Positions 1 to 11,960 are shown, numbered from the stretch's first letter. The stretch is DNA of 64,000 nt from Rhinopithecus roxellana (GCF_007565055.1 NC_044557.1:137993493-138057492), one strand, 5' to 3'. Notes: generated by a model not told the origin, from the sequence alone. A program made the numbers and translations.

Positions 1-353
1 ACAGTTATGATCAGTAGAATCATAAAATGTTGTAACTAGAAATCATCTTCCAGATCATAGAATACATTTGATTCATAAAAGATAAAACAAAGATCTAGAG
101 ATGTGAGCAGTTTGCTGATAATCTCAAACCCGCTGATGAACTTGAAGATTGCTTTACAATTAGCCTGATGCCCTTTTCACCAATCACTGTCCATCTTTTT
201 TGTTTCTAATCCATTTCTTTGTCTTAAATTATTTAGCAAGTTGTTATTCAATAATATAATTGCTCACATTACTCAGTTATGAAATTGCTTGTGTAGTAAT
301 TAAGAAACCAGTACTCGTCCAGTGGAGTCCTTTGCTCTATGGATGCTATCACA
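1..353. other. Anonymous AT-rich DNA
   Basis: Nothing recognised: no gene, clear repeat or RNA. Confidence 0.5.
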
Positions 354-775
354 TGCAATGGGCTGAATAGTGTATCGTATCTTCCCAGAATCTCAAAGTA
401 TGACTTTATGTAGAAATATGATCTTCACAAATGTAATTAAGGTAAGGATCAAGATAAGATCTTACTGGATTAGGGTGAGCCGTGAATCCATAGGGAGTGT
501 ACACAGAAAAAAACAGGATACACAGGTACACAGAAAAAGCAATGGGCAGATAGAGGCAGAGACTGGAGGATACTTCTGAATATCAAGGAATGACAATGAT
601 TACCAGAAACCACCAGAAATTAGAAGGAGACTTGGGCTGTTTTCTCCTTCATATTTACTGGAAGGAACCATCCTTGCTGACACCTTAATTTCGGAGTCTC
701 CTGAACTATAAGACAATACGTTTCTGTTATTTTAAGCCACCAGTTTGTGGTGATAGTCCTAGAAAACTAATATAC
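354..775 (+). mobile_element. MLT1A-like MaLR (ERVL) solo LTR
   Basis: The LTR begins TGCAATGGGCTGAATAGTGT and ends with the MaLR-type tail TTTAAGCCACCAGTTTGTGG...AAACTAATATA. Internal landmarks such as ATGATCTTCACAAATGTAAT, GGCAGAGACTGGAG and the region around CTGACACCTTAATTTCGGA match the MLT1A consensus order as I recall it. No internal ERV sequence follows, so it is a solo or isolated LTR. The short 370-579 open frame lies in it and is not a gene. Confidence 0.8.
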
Positions 776-1218
776 TGTAGAAGAAAATACCAAAGCCTAT
801 GACCTGGAAAAGCAGTAAAATAGAGGAAAAAGAAAAACAAAGGAAAACTAGTTCATTAATCTATGGCCATTAGTAAGCACCACGATGATGCCTCCCCACT
901 CAGTTGATAAACATGTCCCTTGTTAATTGCAGTTGAACTAGAAAAATGAGGATTTCTTTTAATAATGTATAACAGCACCATAGTCTACATTACAAAGGCC
1001 GTGTGATGCCATGTTACTAGAGAGCCCTCCAGAATTTGTCATATATTTTTACATGCCAATACTGAAAAATATTTCTTCTATCAATACTGCCTGAGAACTG
1101 TGACACATGATATGGATAAAAGAGCAATTACTTAAAAACGAGACACTCGACCCATTTCTGTGCTGAGGAGCTTTACATATGTGAGCTCATTTAATTACAA
1201 AGCATCAGCATTGGCACC
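776..1218. other. Anonymous DNA between two LTRs
   Basis: Nothing recognised. Confidence 0.45.
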
Positions 1219-2204
1219 TGTATTAGTTTGCCATTGCTGTATAAAAAGTGACCAAGATTTAATGGCTTAAAACAACACACATTTATTGCGTCACAAGTTT
1301 TCTTGGGTCACAAGTCTGGGAACGGCTTAATCGGGTCCTCTGCTCAGGGTCTCATAGATGTAGTGCAGGTATCGGCTGCCCTATGTACATCTGAGGCTCA
1401 GGGTCCTCTTGCGAGCTCATTCTACTTGTTAGCAGAATTCAGGTTTTGTTTTTTTTTTTTTTTTTTTGTGTGCTTGTAGAACTGAGATTCCTGTTATTTA
1501 TTATTTTTTTGGCTACGGGCTATGGGTGCTGTCAGCAACTAAAGGGTCTTGGTCATGTGGTCCTTCCATCCTTCCACAGGTCATTCACAACATGGATGTG
1601 TCCTTTTCCCCAGGCCAGCAGGAGATTGCCTGCATCTCTCTCACTCTCTCTAACTCTGGCCCAGATTTACAGACCTCATTAGATTAGGTCAGGTCTATTT
1701 AAAAGCCAACTAGCAAGGGACTTTTTATTTTAAAGGACAGGGTCTTGCTCTGTCGCCCAGGCTGGAATGCAGTAGTATGATGACAGCTCACTGCAACCTT
1801 GAACTTCTGGGCCCAGGTAGTCCTTCCACCTACACCTCATGAGCAGCTGGGGCTAGAGATATGTGCCACTATGCCCAGCTAACTGCTGATTTTTAAAAAA
1901 AATTTAATATTTTTTGGTAGAGACAAGGTCTCATTCTATTGCGTAGGCTGGTCTCAAACTCTTGGGATCAAGCAGTCCTCCTGCCTCACCCTCCCAAAGT
2001 ACTGGTATTATAGGCATGAGCCACCCTGTCCAGTCTAATTAGGGATCTTAATCATATCATTCCCATATAGCATAACCAAATCATGTGAATAAAATCCCAG
2101 AATATCTGCAAGTTCTTCTCACACTCCAAGGGAGGAGGTGATGCAAGAAGTGTCCACCAAGAGATGGGAATCTTGGAACCAATTTGGAATTCTGCCTACT
2201 ATAC
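1219..2204 (-). mobile_element. MLT1-type MaLR LTR, interrupted by an Alu
   Basis: The plus strand starts TGTATTAGTTTGCCATTGCTG...GGCTTAAAACAACAC and ends CTGCCTACTATACA, the reverse complement of an MLT1 LTR (C/D-like by its end around GGGAATCTTGG). It is split by the Alu at about 1721-2035 and contains an expanded T19 run at 1449-1467. Confidence 0.7.
1721..2035 (-). mobile_element. Alu (old, AluJ-like)
   Basis: The reverse complement of Alu is visible from GGGTCTTGCTCTGTCGCCCA through CTCCCAAAGTACTGGTATTA to ATGAGCCACCCTGTCCAG. Many CpG positions are decayed and wording such as TTGAACTTCTGGGC is typical of AluJ. It is inserted in the MLT1 LTR. Confidence 0.85.
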
Positions 2205-2448
2205 AGCATTCCTAACAATTAATGTTTATTGATTCCTAGTGTGTAGTTTCATACATAATTCTCAGGTTTAGAATATTAGTCCTGGAAGGGATTTTGGAGA
2301 CAGTTGGCTTGCTGTTCTGGCTCCTTGCTTGCATTTCCTCCTTTCTTTAGCATTTCTTTTTATTTAATATGTTTTTAGAATAATAAACTTACAACACGAC
2401 CCCAGTGATTTCATTTTTGTGTTCTCATTTATTAGAAATGGCTTGGCT
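2205..2448. other. Anonymous DNA left of an L1
   Basis: Nothing recognised. The last 15 bases are the left TSD of the following L1. Confidence 0.4.
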
Positions 2449-3427
2449 GTAGAAACTACTATCAGAGTGAACAGGCAACCTACAGAATGGGAGAAAATTG
2501 TTATAATCTACGGATCTGACAAAGGGCTAATATCCAGAATCTACAAATAACTTAAACAAATTTACAAGAAAAAAATCAACCCCATCAAAAAGTGGGCGAA
2601 GGACATGAACAGACACTTCTCAAAAGAAGACATTTCTACAGCCAACAGACACATGAAAAAATGCTCATCATCACTCGCCATCGGAGAAATGCAAATCAAA
2701 ACCATAATGAGATACCATCTCACACCAGTTAGAATGGCAATCCTTAAAAAGTCAGGAAACGACAGGTGCTGGAGAGGATGTGGAGAAATAGGAACACTTT
2801 TACACTGTTTGGTGGGACTGTAAACTAGTTCAACCATTGTGGAAAACAGTATGGCGATTCCTCAAGGATCTAGAACTAGAAATACCATTTGACCCAGCCA
2901 TCCCATTACTGGGTATACATCCAAAGGATTATAAATCACGCTGCTATAAAGACACATGCACACGTATGTTTATTGTGTCACTATTCACAATAGCAAAGAC
3001 TTGGAACCAACTCAAATGTCTATCAATGGTAGACTGGATTAAGGAAATGTGGCACATATACACCATGGAATACTATGCAGTCATAAAAAAAGATGAGTTC
3101 ATGTCCTTTGTAGGAACATGCATGAAGCTGGAAACCATCATTCTGAGCAAACTATCGCAGGGACAGAAAACCAAACACCATATGTTCTCTTTCTCACCCA
3201 TAGGTGGGAATTGAACAATGAGAACACTTGGCCACAGGATGGGGAACATCACACACCGGGACCTGTCCTGGGCTGGGGGAAGTGGGGAGGATTAGCATTA
3301 GGAGAGATACCTAATGTAAATGATGAGTTAATGGGTGCAGCACAACAACATGGCACATGTGTACATATGTAACAAACCTGCACATGTACCCTAGAACCTA
3401 AAGTATAATAATAATAAAAAAAAAGAA
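2449..3427 (+). mobile_element. L1PA 5'-truncated element with TSD
   Basis: This holds the end of ORF2 and the 3' UTR of a primate L1, ending ATGTACCCTAGAACCTAAAG, then TATAATAATAAT and an A-rich tail. It is flanked by a target-site duplication AGAAATGGCTTGGCT (2434-2448) / AGAAATGACTTGGCT (3428-3442), one mismatch in 15. The 5' truncation lies in the C-terminal part of ORF2. Confidence 0.95.
2605..3214 (+). pseudogene. L1 ORF2 C-terminal remnant
   Basis: Two reading frames (2605-2823 and 2837-3214), separated by a stop or frame change, encode the C-terminal region of L1 ORF2p, including WKTVWRFLKDLELEIPFDPA and ending SPIGGN. The endonuclease and reverse transcriptase are absent because of 5' truncation, so it cannot produce an active protein. 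Confidence 0.9.
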
Positions 3428-3442
3428 AGAAATGACTTGGCT

Positions 3443-3633
3443 TTCCTTGGGTTTCACTTCAGAACAGCAATACCGAGAGTAAGACGTGAGTTGTATATTT
3501 TATGAATCGTATTAAATAGAGTAAGGTAGTATGTTTTAGAGTTCTGATAACATATGTACTTGTTCGCTTGCATTTTAGAAAATTAGTAGAATAAAACAGT
3601 TCTCCATTTCTAGGACTAAAAATATTTATCTGT
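3443..3633. other. Anonymous DNA
   Basis: Nothing recognised between the L1 and the next LTR fragment. Confidence 0.4.
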
Positions 3634-3910
3634 AATAATTGAATCATGGGGGTGGTTTCCCCCATACTTTTCTCATAGTAGGGAATAAGTCTTACCAGAT
3701 ATGATGGTTATATAAATGGGAGTTACTCTTCATGAGCTTTTTTGCCTGCCACCATGTAATAGCATATGATTTTGCTACTCATTCGCCTTCTTCCATGATT
3801 GTGAGGCCTCCCGGTCATGCAAAACTGTGAGTCCATTAAACCTCTTTTTCTTTATAAGTTAACAAGTCTAGGGTATGTCTTTATTAACAGCGTGAGAACA
3901 GACTAATACA
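3634..3910 (+). mobile_element. THE1/MST LTR, 5'-truncated
   Basis: Contains AATTGAATCATGGGGGTGG, then TTGTGAGGCCTCCCGGTCAT, GTCCATTAAACCTCTTTTTC and the terminal GAGAACAGACTAATACA. The first 100 bases or so of the LTR are missing. Confidence 0.85.
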
Positions 3911-6900
3911 CAATATATGATTGAAAAGCACCAAACGTATACATTTTGAGAACTGAGAGAATTTGCAGTAAAGAAATGATACTTGAATTACAGTAGAACA
4001 TAGCAGGAATTCCCCATACTTTTTGAAAAGGGCAAAAGGGAATAATAATATTAAGGGAAACAGTAAAAGATACTTTATGTGAGCTGAAATTTTAACTCTT
4101 AGAATATTTGGCATGAAGTTATTTTGCTTCTAGATGACATAATATTGTCATTGATAATATGCGTGTATTGAGACCATGGACCATGAAAGAGGTACTTCTG
4201 TCAAAAATAACCTCAATGTGCAAACAGTCAAATATTTGCTTTGGTCTGTCAGTTTCTGGTCTGTTGGCTGTCTGGCTATGAAAACGTGTCTGTCTAGTTG
4301 GTTTTTTGAGGTGTAATCTAGCTCCAAAACTTCTAGTTGAGTGTTATTTTCACTGTTCCAGCCCACCACTGCTTTATGTAGAAGCAAACTTCTTTTTTTT
4401 TTTTTTTTTTTTTTTTGTTGTTGGCAAACAGTTTGAGAATGACATGGAATAAGCCCTTTGCCTATATCTTAGAGAATTTCCAAGCAAACTTAAAATTACC
4501 TAATACAGTTAACTGGGAAGCATGATTAAACTTTAATTGAGTAGTCTTTTCTTTATAAAAAGACTAGATACAACAGCTCCAAGAAACATCTGTAGTATTT
4601 CAAAAGAAAAACCTGAACTCTACAGCTGACTCTACATACACACACTCAGAGAAATGAGCAGAATGAAGAGCTAAGCAATTTGTGCTTAGTGGATAATTTA
4701 TTTGTTTAGTGCAATGAGCTGGTATGCAAAATTTAGAATAAAATTTTTGTGTTACAATAAGAAAACATAGAAAACAACTTCAGACCTTGAGGATGGGGAT
4801 AAGGCTGGGAGCTAGGATTACAAGCTAAGCTATACACTTCATCTCTTATTTCTATTTTGTTCCGCTTCTAAATAATTCATAATTACTGAATTCTGATAGT
4901 TGTTCCTTTAGCTAGCTTTCTAGGGATACTAGTCTAAATTGTGGCCTCCCCTGCCCCTGAAACCACCATTATCTAGAATGTACAGTTTCTTCTACTTCTT
5001 ACTGAATTGTCTTCAGATAAACTCCATTTCTGGAATTTATCTTTTGCCAACTACAGCCAAATATTTCCCCATTACAGAATTGATTTTATTTTTTTCTCCA
5101 TGGACACATCCCATAGATACTACCACCCAGCATGACACCTGTTAAATTGTTCAATAAATCATTCTCTTACTCAGTTGCCTTGCCACCATTCAGGAGAAAC
5201 CTGGGGTCATTGATCCTGATGCAGTCTCTCTGGAAGATCTATTTTGCCAATCAACAGGGACTTTTCAACTGTCCCACTGAATTCTTCCAACAGTTCTCAA
5301 ATGATACACCGAATCATATGCTTTTCCAAGGAGAAAGAAATTTTTGACAGTTTTAACTTCAGAAGAAAGAAATCTGTGACAACTTGCTCTAGCCTCTTCT
5401 GTACTTTTCTCCAGGCTCTCTTGTACCTCTTCAGCATCACTGATTTCTATGTGAGTGCTTTCAACAAGTTTTCGTGATCCTTTTGCTTATTGTGAATCAA
5501 TCGTTGATGATTAGCCAGGGCTTTATTAGGCCACAAACCGATTTCTATTGGATCTGGCTTTGTGCACCTAGTCACAGGAACAAGAACTTCATTTCATGGT
5601 TGTCTTAAAAATAATGTTAGGCCCATCGTCAGTCTTTTTTTAAAGTTTTTTAATTTGAAAGCTAAATTGGTACCATTGACTTAGTGCCTGACCCTTGCAT
5701 TTTTCAGTAAGTTCTTAAATAGTTGACAGCCAGATTTAAGACCAAGAGTATACTCTAAATGCTAACAAAGGAGTGCAAGAGAGTTGCTGAACTCTATCTC
5801 ACACAGCATCTGCTCTAACATGTTGCTGGAAGACCAGAAATGCACTTGAGATATTAGAACCTCAAAAAAGGCTAATACTTATTATTCAAGAAGTGTCGTC
5901 ATGACAAGGCATTTATTCATCAAGGTCCCTCCTGTGCTTATTTTCATCTTAATTATGACACAAACTTAAAATTCTTAAGCATTCTTCAAAAAACCACCAC
6001 CATCAGCATGCTGTATGAGAAGCAAATCAAAGCCAGACCCTGAGGTTAATAAAAAGAATGTTCAAAGGCTTGTTAAGAATCTCTAATTGCACCACTGATG
6101 TTATACTATTCTTTTAAAACAATTGGAGGAAAATAAAAATAATGTGAAACTTGAGCATTACATTTTCCTAACAAGATACACATTTTTAAAATAAAAGGAA
6201 GATTTCTCTTAGATTTGAATAAATCTCAAATGTAGTATAGTTAATTTCATTTATGAGTTGGACATATAATATAGCTGGACTTTAGATATATTAATCTGAA
6301 TTGGATAACTGTAACATTACAGTGTTATTAGCAGGCGTCACTTTTGGGGATTAAACCTTCTGGACCTTCCCAACAGAAAACTCATTAAGGTGCACATTAA
6401 ATTGATAATCTTACTGGGTTACATAATTACTGTATCCATAGTTCAATAAATATTTAAGTCATCCTTAGCTTTAAGAGGGTTTTTTTTGATCGGTAGTTTG
6501 TATATAATTAGAGCCATTTAAATTTTGTTTAATTTTTTTTGTATATTTTACAGAGTAATAGAAAGTACTTTGCTTTGAATGTAGTATAAGTTTTGTTTAT
6601 ATGTTTAGATTTCATATTATCAATAATGCAGGAGTTAGAAACATACCTGGAAAATGCTGTGAAATTATGATTTAATCTCCAAGGAGTAGTTCTGCATAAG
6701 GAAGTAGATGCTAGGGCTGAGTTAATTTATGGGCAAATGTATGCATAAGAAATACTCTTACTATACCAAGAAATATTCTATCCTCTGCATAAAGCTGTCA
6801 GGAAAGTCTTTGTGGTACACTTACAATTCGCAAACAAACAGATCTGCAAACAAACAGATCCTTGAACACAGATGCTTTTAGAGCAAACTACAGTCCAGGA

Positions 6901-7104
6901 AACAAATCTGATGCTATCTGTTTTTGTAAGACTAAGAATGGTTTTAACAGATGAGCATTTGTGGTAGATTTGAGAGTAAGGAACTCTAACTTTGAACTCC
7001 AATTATGTGAAATTCTATCTCCCTCATACATAAGTTCCATTCTTCTCATCAGTAGACTTGTATTAGCAAATTATAAAAAGTTTTCAATTACTGTGATTGC
7101 ATTT
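3911..7104. other. Repeat-poor anonymous DNA
   Basis: No gene or confidently recognised repeat. There is a T24 run at 4393-4416. Short open frames at 4939-5477 have no recognisable domain and sit in ordinary AT-rich sequence. Confidence 0.45.
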
Positions 7105-7265
7105 GTTTTATTTTTTTACTGATGCATAATAGATGGACATAGTTTGTGGGTATATGTGATAATACATTTGTATAACTTGTAAAGATAAAATCAATGTACT
7201 TGGGATATCCATCACCTTAAATATTTGTCCTGAATGTTTCTTTTATAGGTATTTTAAAATATATA
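7105..7265 (-). mobile_element. Old L1M 3' end, part 1 (split)
   Basis: Contains ACTTGGGATATCCATCACCT, a landmark of the L1M(A/B-type) 3' UTR in reverse orientation. It resumes at about 8425 after a nested insertion. Confidence 0.65.
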
Positions 7266-7276
7266 AGAGAAGAAAT

Positions 7277-7565
7277 TTTATTTATTTATTTTGAGATGGA
7301 GTTTCGCTCCTGTTACCCAGGCTGGGGTGCAATGGCGCAATCTCAGCTCACCGCAACCTCTGACTCCTGTGTTCAAGAGATTCTCCTGCGTCAGCCTCCC
7401 AAATAGCTGGGATTACAGGCTTCCGTGAGCATGAACAGCTCATTTTTGTATTTTTAGTAGAGATGGGGATTCACCATGTTGGTCTCGAACTCCTGACCTT
7501 GTGATCTGCACCCCTAGGCCTCCCAAAGTGCTGAGATTTATGGGCATAAGCCACTGTGCCCGGCC
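7277..7565 (-). mobile_element. Alu (AluS-like)
   Basis: Reverse-strand Alu from TTTTGAGATGGAGTTTCGCT to ATAAGCCACTGTGCCCGGCC. It abuts the poly(A)-end of an L1 lying in the same orientation. Confidence 0.9.
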
Positions 7566-8023
7566 AATATTTTTTATTGTTTTAATTTACTTTAATTTTA
7601 CATTCTGGGATACATGTGCAGGTTGTTGAGGTTTGTTGCACAGGTAAACATGTGCCATAGTGGTTTGCTGCATCTATCAACCCATCACGTAGATATTAAG
7701 CCCTGCATGTATTAGCTGTTTATCCTGATGCTGTCTCCCCCACAACCTCCAATGACAGGTCCCAGTGTGTGTTTCCTTCCCTGTGTCCATGTGTTTTCAT
7801 TGTTCAGTTCCTGCTTATAAGTGAGAACATGTGGTATTTGGTTTTCTGTTCCTGTTAGTTTGCTGAGGATAATGGCTTCCAGCTCCATCCATGTCCCTGC
7901 AAAGGACATGATCTTGTTTCCTTTTATGGTTGCATAGTACTCCCTGGTGTATATGTACCACATTGTCTTTATCCAATCTATCATTGGTGGACATTTGGGT
8001 GGATTCCATGTCTTTGCTGTTGC
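7566..8023 (-). mobile_element. L1 3' fragment (L1PA/L1PB), 5'-truncated
   Basis: The reverse complement of the L1 3' end is seen as CATTCTGGGATACATGTGCA, GAGAACATGTGGTATTTGG and ATCATTGGTGGACATTTGGG. L1 identity stops at TGTCTTTGCTGTTGC, exactly where the alternating TA/CG/TG tract begins. Confidence 0.9.
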
Positions 8024-8379
8024 TATATATATACGTATATATATATACGTATATATATATATACGTATATATATATGTGTATATATATGTATATATATAT
8101 GTGTATATATATGTATATATATATGTATATATATATGTGTATATATACGTATATATATGTGTATATATATACGTATATATACACACATATATATGTGTAT
8201 ATATATACGTATATATATACGTGTATATATATGTGTATATATATATGTATATATATACGTGTATATATATGTGTATATACGTATATATATGTATATATAT
8301 ATACGTGTATATATATGTATGTGTATATATGTATGTGTATATATATGTATGTGTATATATATATACGTATATATATATA
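8024..8379. repeat. 356-bp alternating pyrimidine-purine microsatellite
   Basis: The tract is composed only of TA, TG, CG and CA steps (units such as TATATACGTATATATATGTG), so pyrimidine and purine alternate without a break over the whole length. Such tracts can adopt Z-DNA or cruciform structure (established). It keeps several frames open on both strands (Y/I/H/T- or Y/I/V/C-rich peptides), which are not genes. Confidence 0.95.
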
Positions 8380-8424
8380 ACATCTGAATATATATTCATA
8401 TAGATATATATTTGAATAAATATG

Positions 8425-8605
8425 CAAGATTAATTATGTTAACTATGGCTACCCTACTGATCTATCTATCACGAGGTCTTATTTCTTCTATCAAACCATG
8501 CATTTATACCCATTAATTAACTTCTCTTCATCACCCCTTCCTCTAACCCTTCCTAGCCTCTGGTAACCACCAGTCCACTCTCAATTATTGTGATAGCATT
8601 TGGAA
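8425..8605 (-). mobile_element. Old L1M 3' end, part 2 (split)
   Basis: GTTAACTATGGCTACCCTAC, then TTAACTTCTCTTCATCACCC and CCTAGCCTCTGGTAACCACC continue the L1M 3' UTR seen at 7105-7265. The two pieces bracket the Alu + L1 + microsatellite block. Confidence 0.65.
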
Positions 8606-8674
8606 TTTCATCAGTACGTATTTGTGAAAATGGTTTTATATTTTGTTTTAGAAGTACCTATATAGCCTTGACTT

Positions 8675-8750
8675 TGCCTCTTGATTCTCAATCTTAAAAT
8701 GTTTACTGTCTAGCCTTTTGCAGAAATAGTATGCCCACTTCTGTTTTAGA
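8675..8750. mobile_element. Possible hAT-type MER fragment
   Basis: AATGTTTACTGTCTAGCC and TTTGCAGAAATAGTATGCCC resemble the terminal region of a MER/hAT non-autonomous DNA transposon (consensus-like ATTTACTATCTGGCCCTTTA). The family was not determined. Confidence 0.35.
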
Positions 8751-8783
8751 GCAACATGTGAATATATACTGAAGGACCCCAGT

Positions 8784-9005
8784 CGGTTAAGAGCAACAAC
8801 TTTGTATTCAAAGAAGGCTGAATTGAGTTCAGAGACTACCGTTTATGAGATCTATGATCTTGGACAAGTTGCTTGCACTCACTAAGCTTTAATTAATTCA
8901 CCTATCAAGATATGTCATAGGATTACAATGGAGTTAACAATAACGACACCTATTTTATAGGGTAACTTTAAAGATTAAATTGCCAGGAGCATAGAAAGAT
9001 ACAAA
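8784..9005 (+). mobile_element. MIR SINE
   Basis: The order of MIR landmarks is kept: GGTTAAGAGCAACAACTTTG, ATCTTGGACAAGTTGCTTGC, GGATTACAATGGAG, GGGTAACTTTAAAGATTAAA and GCCAGGAGCATAG. It is diverged, as expected for this ancient SINE. Confidence 0.75.
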
Positions 9006-10759
9006 TCGTAATTATTTATGGTAGTGAAACAAATATTCAGATATTTAACCTGGTTTTATACGGAAATTCAACACTTGGCAATCCCCAAGCAAAGTCACAA
9101 TCACAGAAGGCAAATCTGCTTCCAAATACTGCACGTGAGAGTTTGAAGCATACACTCCTCCTTTGTCAGAGTTTTGTTTGTTTGTTTAGTTTTTGTTTTT
9201 TTTTTCCCTTGCTAATGATTAAGGGTTAGATTTAACAAGGCGTTATGATCAATTACATCCTGTGATAAGTCACATGTTTGATATATGGGTACCTACCAAG
9301 CAAGAGGCTTTCTGGAATGGAACTTCTCCCACCCTAAACCTTTGGACCTGATCCAAGGTGTGTTTTTTCCAGAGGCGTGATGTCTTCATCTCTATGGACC
9401 TAGGAAGTACCAGACAAGTTTGCCCGCTAGAAGTTGTCCCCATGTCCAGTTGCCCAGTAGGAATGGATCCGAGTCCTTGACTGTATTAACTAGCTTTCAT
9501 GTAAAACGACTGAGATCCCCTCTCACCTGTATCTCCTGGATGGCCCCCTGGATTTATCTTCTTTTGATCTCTGGTCTGCATGGAAAAGGGAAGTTACTCT
9601 GCACCAATGCTTCATAGCCGACTTCTATGAAGCAAGAGGGATACCAGACCTTGTTTTAAAAGATGAACCCTGACACCATTAACAAGTACCTGGTAAGGAT
9701 TCTTTTCTGAACTGCTGGAGTGCCCTTTTTGCCCAAGGAGATCTCCTTAGAGGAGCGGTAGGGAGGAAATCCAGGGGCGATGCGCAGGGCATGGGAAGTG
9801 TCCAACTCTGAAATTGCAGTTCCTGGCAATGGACATCTCTTTTACCCCCCTCCTCTCTCAAAAAAGCCACAGGGAAGGTTAAGTTGACCTCTCTTTTGTG
9901 TAGCGTGAGGTTATGTATCCTGTAGCCCCAAGAAAGAATTTCAGAGGAACACGTGCTTGGTCATGGAGTGGAACATACATAAAACAAGTAATGAAATGGA
10001 GTATGTTAAATTATCAATGCTTTAACCAGATGATACTTCAGCATCTAGGAACTCTGAATCTTAGCAATAGCAGTGATTACAGAAAGGTTTTCATTTGCAA
10101 TAGCACCACTTTTTGTATGTGGAAAATAAAATAAACCAAACAGAATAAATTATCCAAAATATTTGCCATCGGTATTCCTTAACATCACAAGGTGCTGTAT
10201 CTTCTTTAATGTAAAGAAGATTGAAGATGTGGTTGATATGCTTTATGGTGGCTGTATTTTCCCAAGATGAATAACTTGCCTTTTATGAATATTTCAAAAA
10301 CAGATGAGAGATCTATTTGCATACCTCATTAATGATCCCTTTTTTAAAGTAGGAACATGTTTCCAATTTTATATATCCATAAGCATCTCTTTTCATTATG
10401 TGAATGAAAAATAATATATCGTCTGCCAGAATTTATTCTTGGGTACCAGTGTTTGAAAAATCTAAATTATGCTAAAGATTTCAACTTTTGAAATGACTGA
10501 ATTACAATAGTGATATTACTCATAATGTGTTGATAGCATATTAGGCTCTTACTTTCTTGCTTTGGTTCTTCTATTTCCATTTCACTTGGCCACCATCCCC
10601 TTTCTGTCTTGCTGTTATTTATGCTTTCTAATCTGAAAATGACAGAAATATGATGCTAAGGAAGAATTTTATTTTTAGACATTTGATAAAACAGTATTTT
10701 CTTTAAAAAATGTATTTGTTATTACAGATGAAGATTTCTCTTAGAGAGCTTTTGTTTTT
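9006..10759. other. Unassigned DNA with a GC-richer segment (about 9270-9900)
   Basis: No gene or named repeat was recognised. The segment 9270-9900 is visibly richer in GC than its surroundings. One forward frame there (about 9490-9670, reading ...FDLWSAWKREVTLHQ...) has some protein-like composition, but it has stops on both sides and no recognisable family. It could be an unrecognised LTR or old retrocopy. Confidence 0.35.
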
Positions 10760-11100
10760 CCGCTTTCTTTCTTTTTCTTTTCTTTTTCTTTCTTTTTTTT
10801 TTTTTTTTGAGGCAGAGTCTCACTGTCACCCAGACTGGAGTGCAGCCGCACAATCTTGGCTTACTGCAACCTCCTCCTCCCAAATTCAAGCAATTCTCGT
10901 GCCTCAGCCTCCTGAGTAGCTGGAATTACAGGTGCATGCCAACACACCTGGCTATATTTTTGTATATTTTTGTATTTTTAGTAGAGACAGGGTTTCACCA
11001 TGTTGGTCAGGCTAGTCTCAAACTCCTGACCTCATGTGATCTGCCTGCCTCAGCCTCCCAAAGTGCTGGGATTACAGGCATGAACCACTGTGCCTGGCCT
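10760..11100 (-). mobile_element. Alu (AluS-like) with CTTT-rich tail and TSD
   Basis: Reverse Alu with a long T/CTTT-rich tail (10760-10809) and body from GAGGCAGAGTCTCACTGTCA to ATGAACCACTGTGCCTGGCC. The flanks AGAGAGCTTTTGTTTTTC (10742-10759) and AGAGGGCTTCTTTTTC (11101-11116) look like a diverged target-site duplication. Confidence 0.92.
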
Positions 11101-11344
11101 AGAGGGCTTCTTTTTCTTATTCTTACTCTTCCTTTATGTCATATAACATGTCACAACTGAGAAAAAAACAAATAAACTATTTTTCATGTCTCAGGCACAA
11201 TCTTCAGCCCACTCACTGCTACTCAGAATGATAGAACGCTAACTACGAGTGTTAGTAAACTCAGGTGAAATGTAATTATTTGTGTTCATAATAACCCTAA
11301 TTTAAATTTCATGGAGGGAAATGCATGCATGAGTTCACTGTTCT

Positions 11345-11725
11345 CCATTCATTCAAAAGACATTTATTGAGTGTCTGCTATGCATTAGAAACTCTACAAG
11401 GCATCTAAGTTACCAAAATGAATGAACCAGCTCAGTTCTCATAAATTAAAATAAGATTAATTTAATAATTAGGGGAAGAGTTGTATATTATAAAAGTATA
11501 CACATTAGACCTGAGAGCACATAAGAGGAGCATAGATTTTATGATTTAGGAAGACTTCTCAGAAGAGGCGATATGTGAACTTAGTTTCCGACAATAAATA
11601 GGAGTTAGCTGGGAGAAAAGTTAGCTGGGAGAGAAGTCTGAAAGTGTAGGCTGGAAACTAGAGAGTTTCTATTCACCTTAGAATTAAGAACTTTGAAGAA
11701 GTTTAAGAAAGGAATGACTATAGGG
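11345..11725 (-). mobile_element. L2 LINE fragment
   Basis: In reverse orientation, ATTCATTCAAAAGACATTTA, TTGAGTGTCTGCTATGCATT, GAAGACTTCTCAGAAGAGGC and GATATGTGAACTTAG follow the L2 3'-end order. Confidence 0.7.
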
Positions 11726-11744
11726 AAAAATGAAATTTTCATTT

Positions 11745-11960
11745 TCTTCGATAAGTGTCCTGCAGACACAACTTTTCTCATGTGTAAGCCCAGACTTTGG
11801 CTTGCCTTTCACCTTTTATGGAAGTTTCTTTTCCCCACACACAGTAGTTTTCAATTTTAAGATAAACATATTTGTGAGAAGTTTTATGTATGGCTTATTT
11901 ACATCCTTAATATTTTATAAAACCTGGATGTGTTTATGGAATTTAATGTGTGCAAGCTCC
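11745..11960 (-). mobile_element. Old L1M ORF2 fragment
   Basis: Contains CCCAGACTTTGGCTTGCCTT, TCACCTTTTATGGAAG and TTTTCAATTTTAAGATAAAC, a reverse-strand segment of old L1M ORF2. The same segment recurs at 14165-14310. Confidence 0.55.

Noticed and set aside
7712..8427. Long open frames on both strands (223, 194, 157, 146, 134 and 101 codons)
   Set aside because: They are produced by the TA/CG/TG microsatellite, which has no stop in several frames, plus L1 flank. The peptides are Y/I/H/T or Y/I/V/C repeats with no gene features.
10807..11160. 117-codon frame (and similar ones at 15880-16173, 21750-21965, 60227-60449)
   Set aside because: Typical Alu-derived translations; each lies within an Alu.
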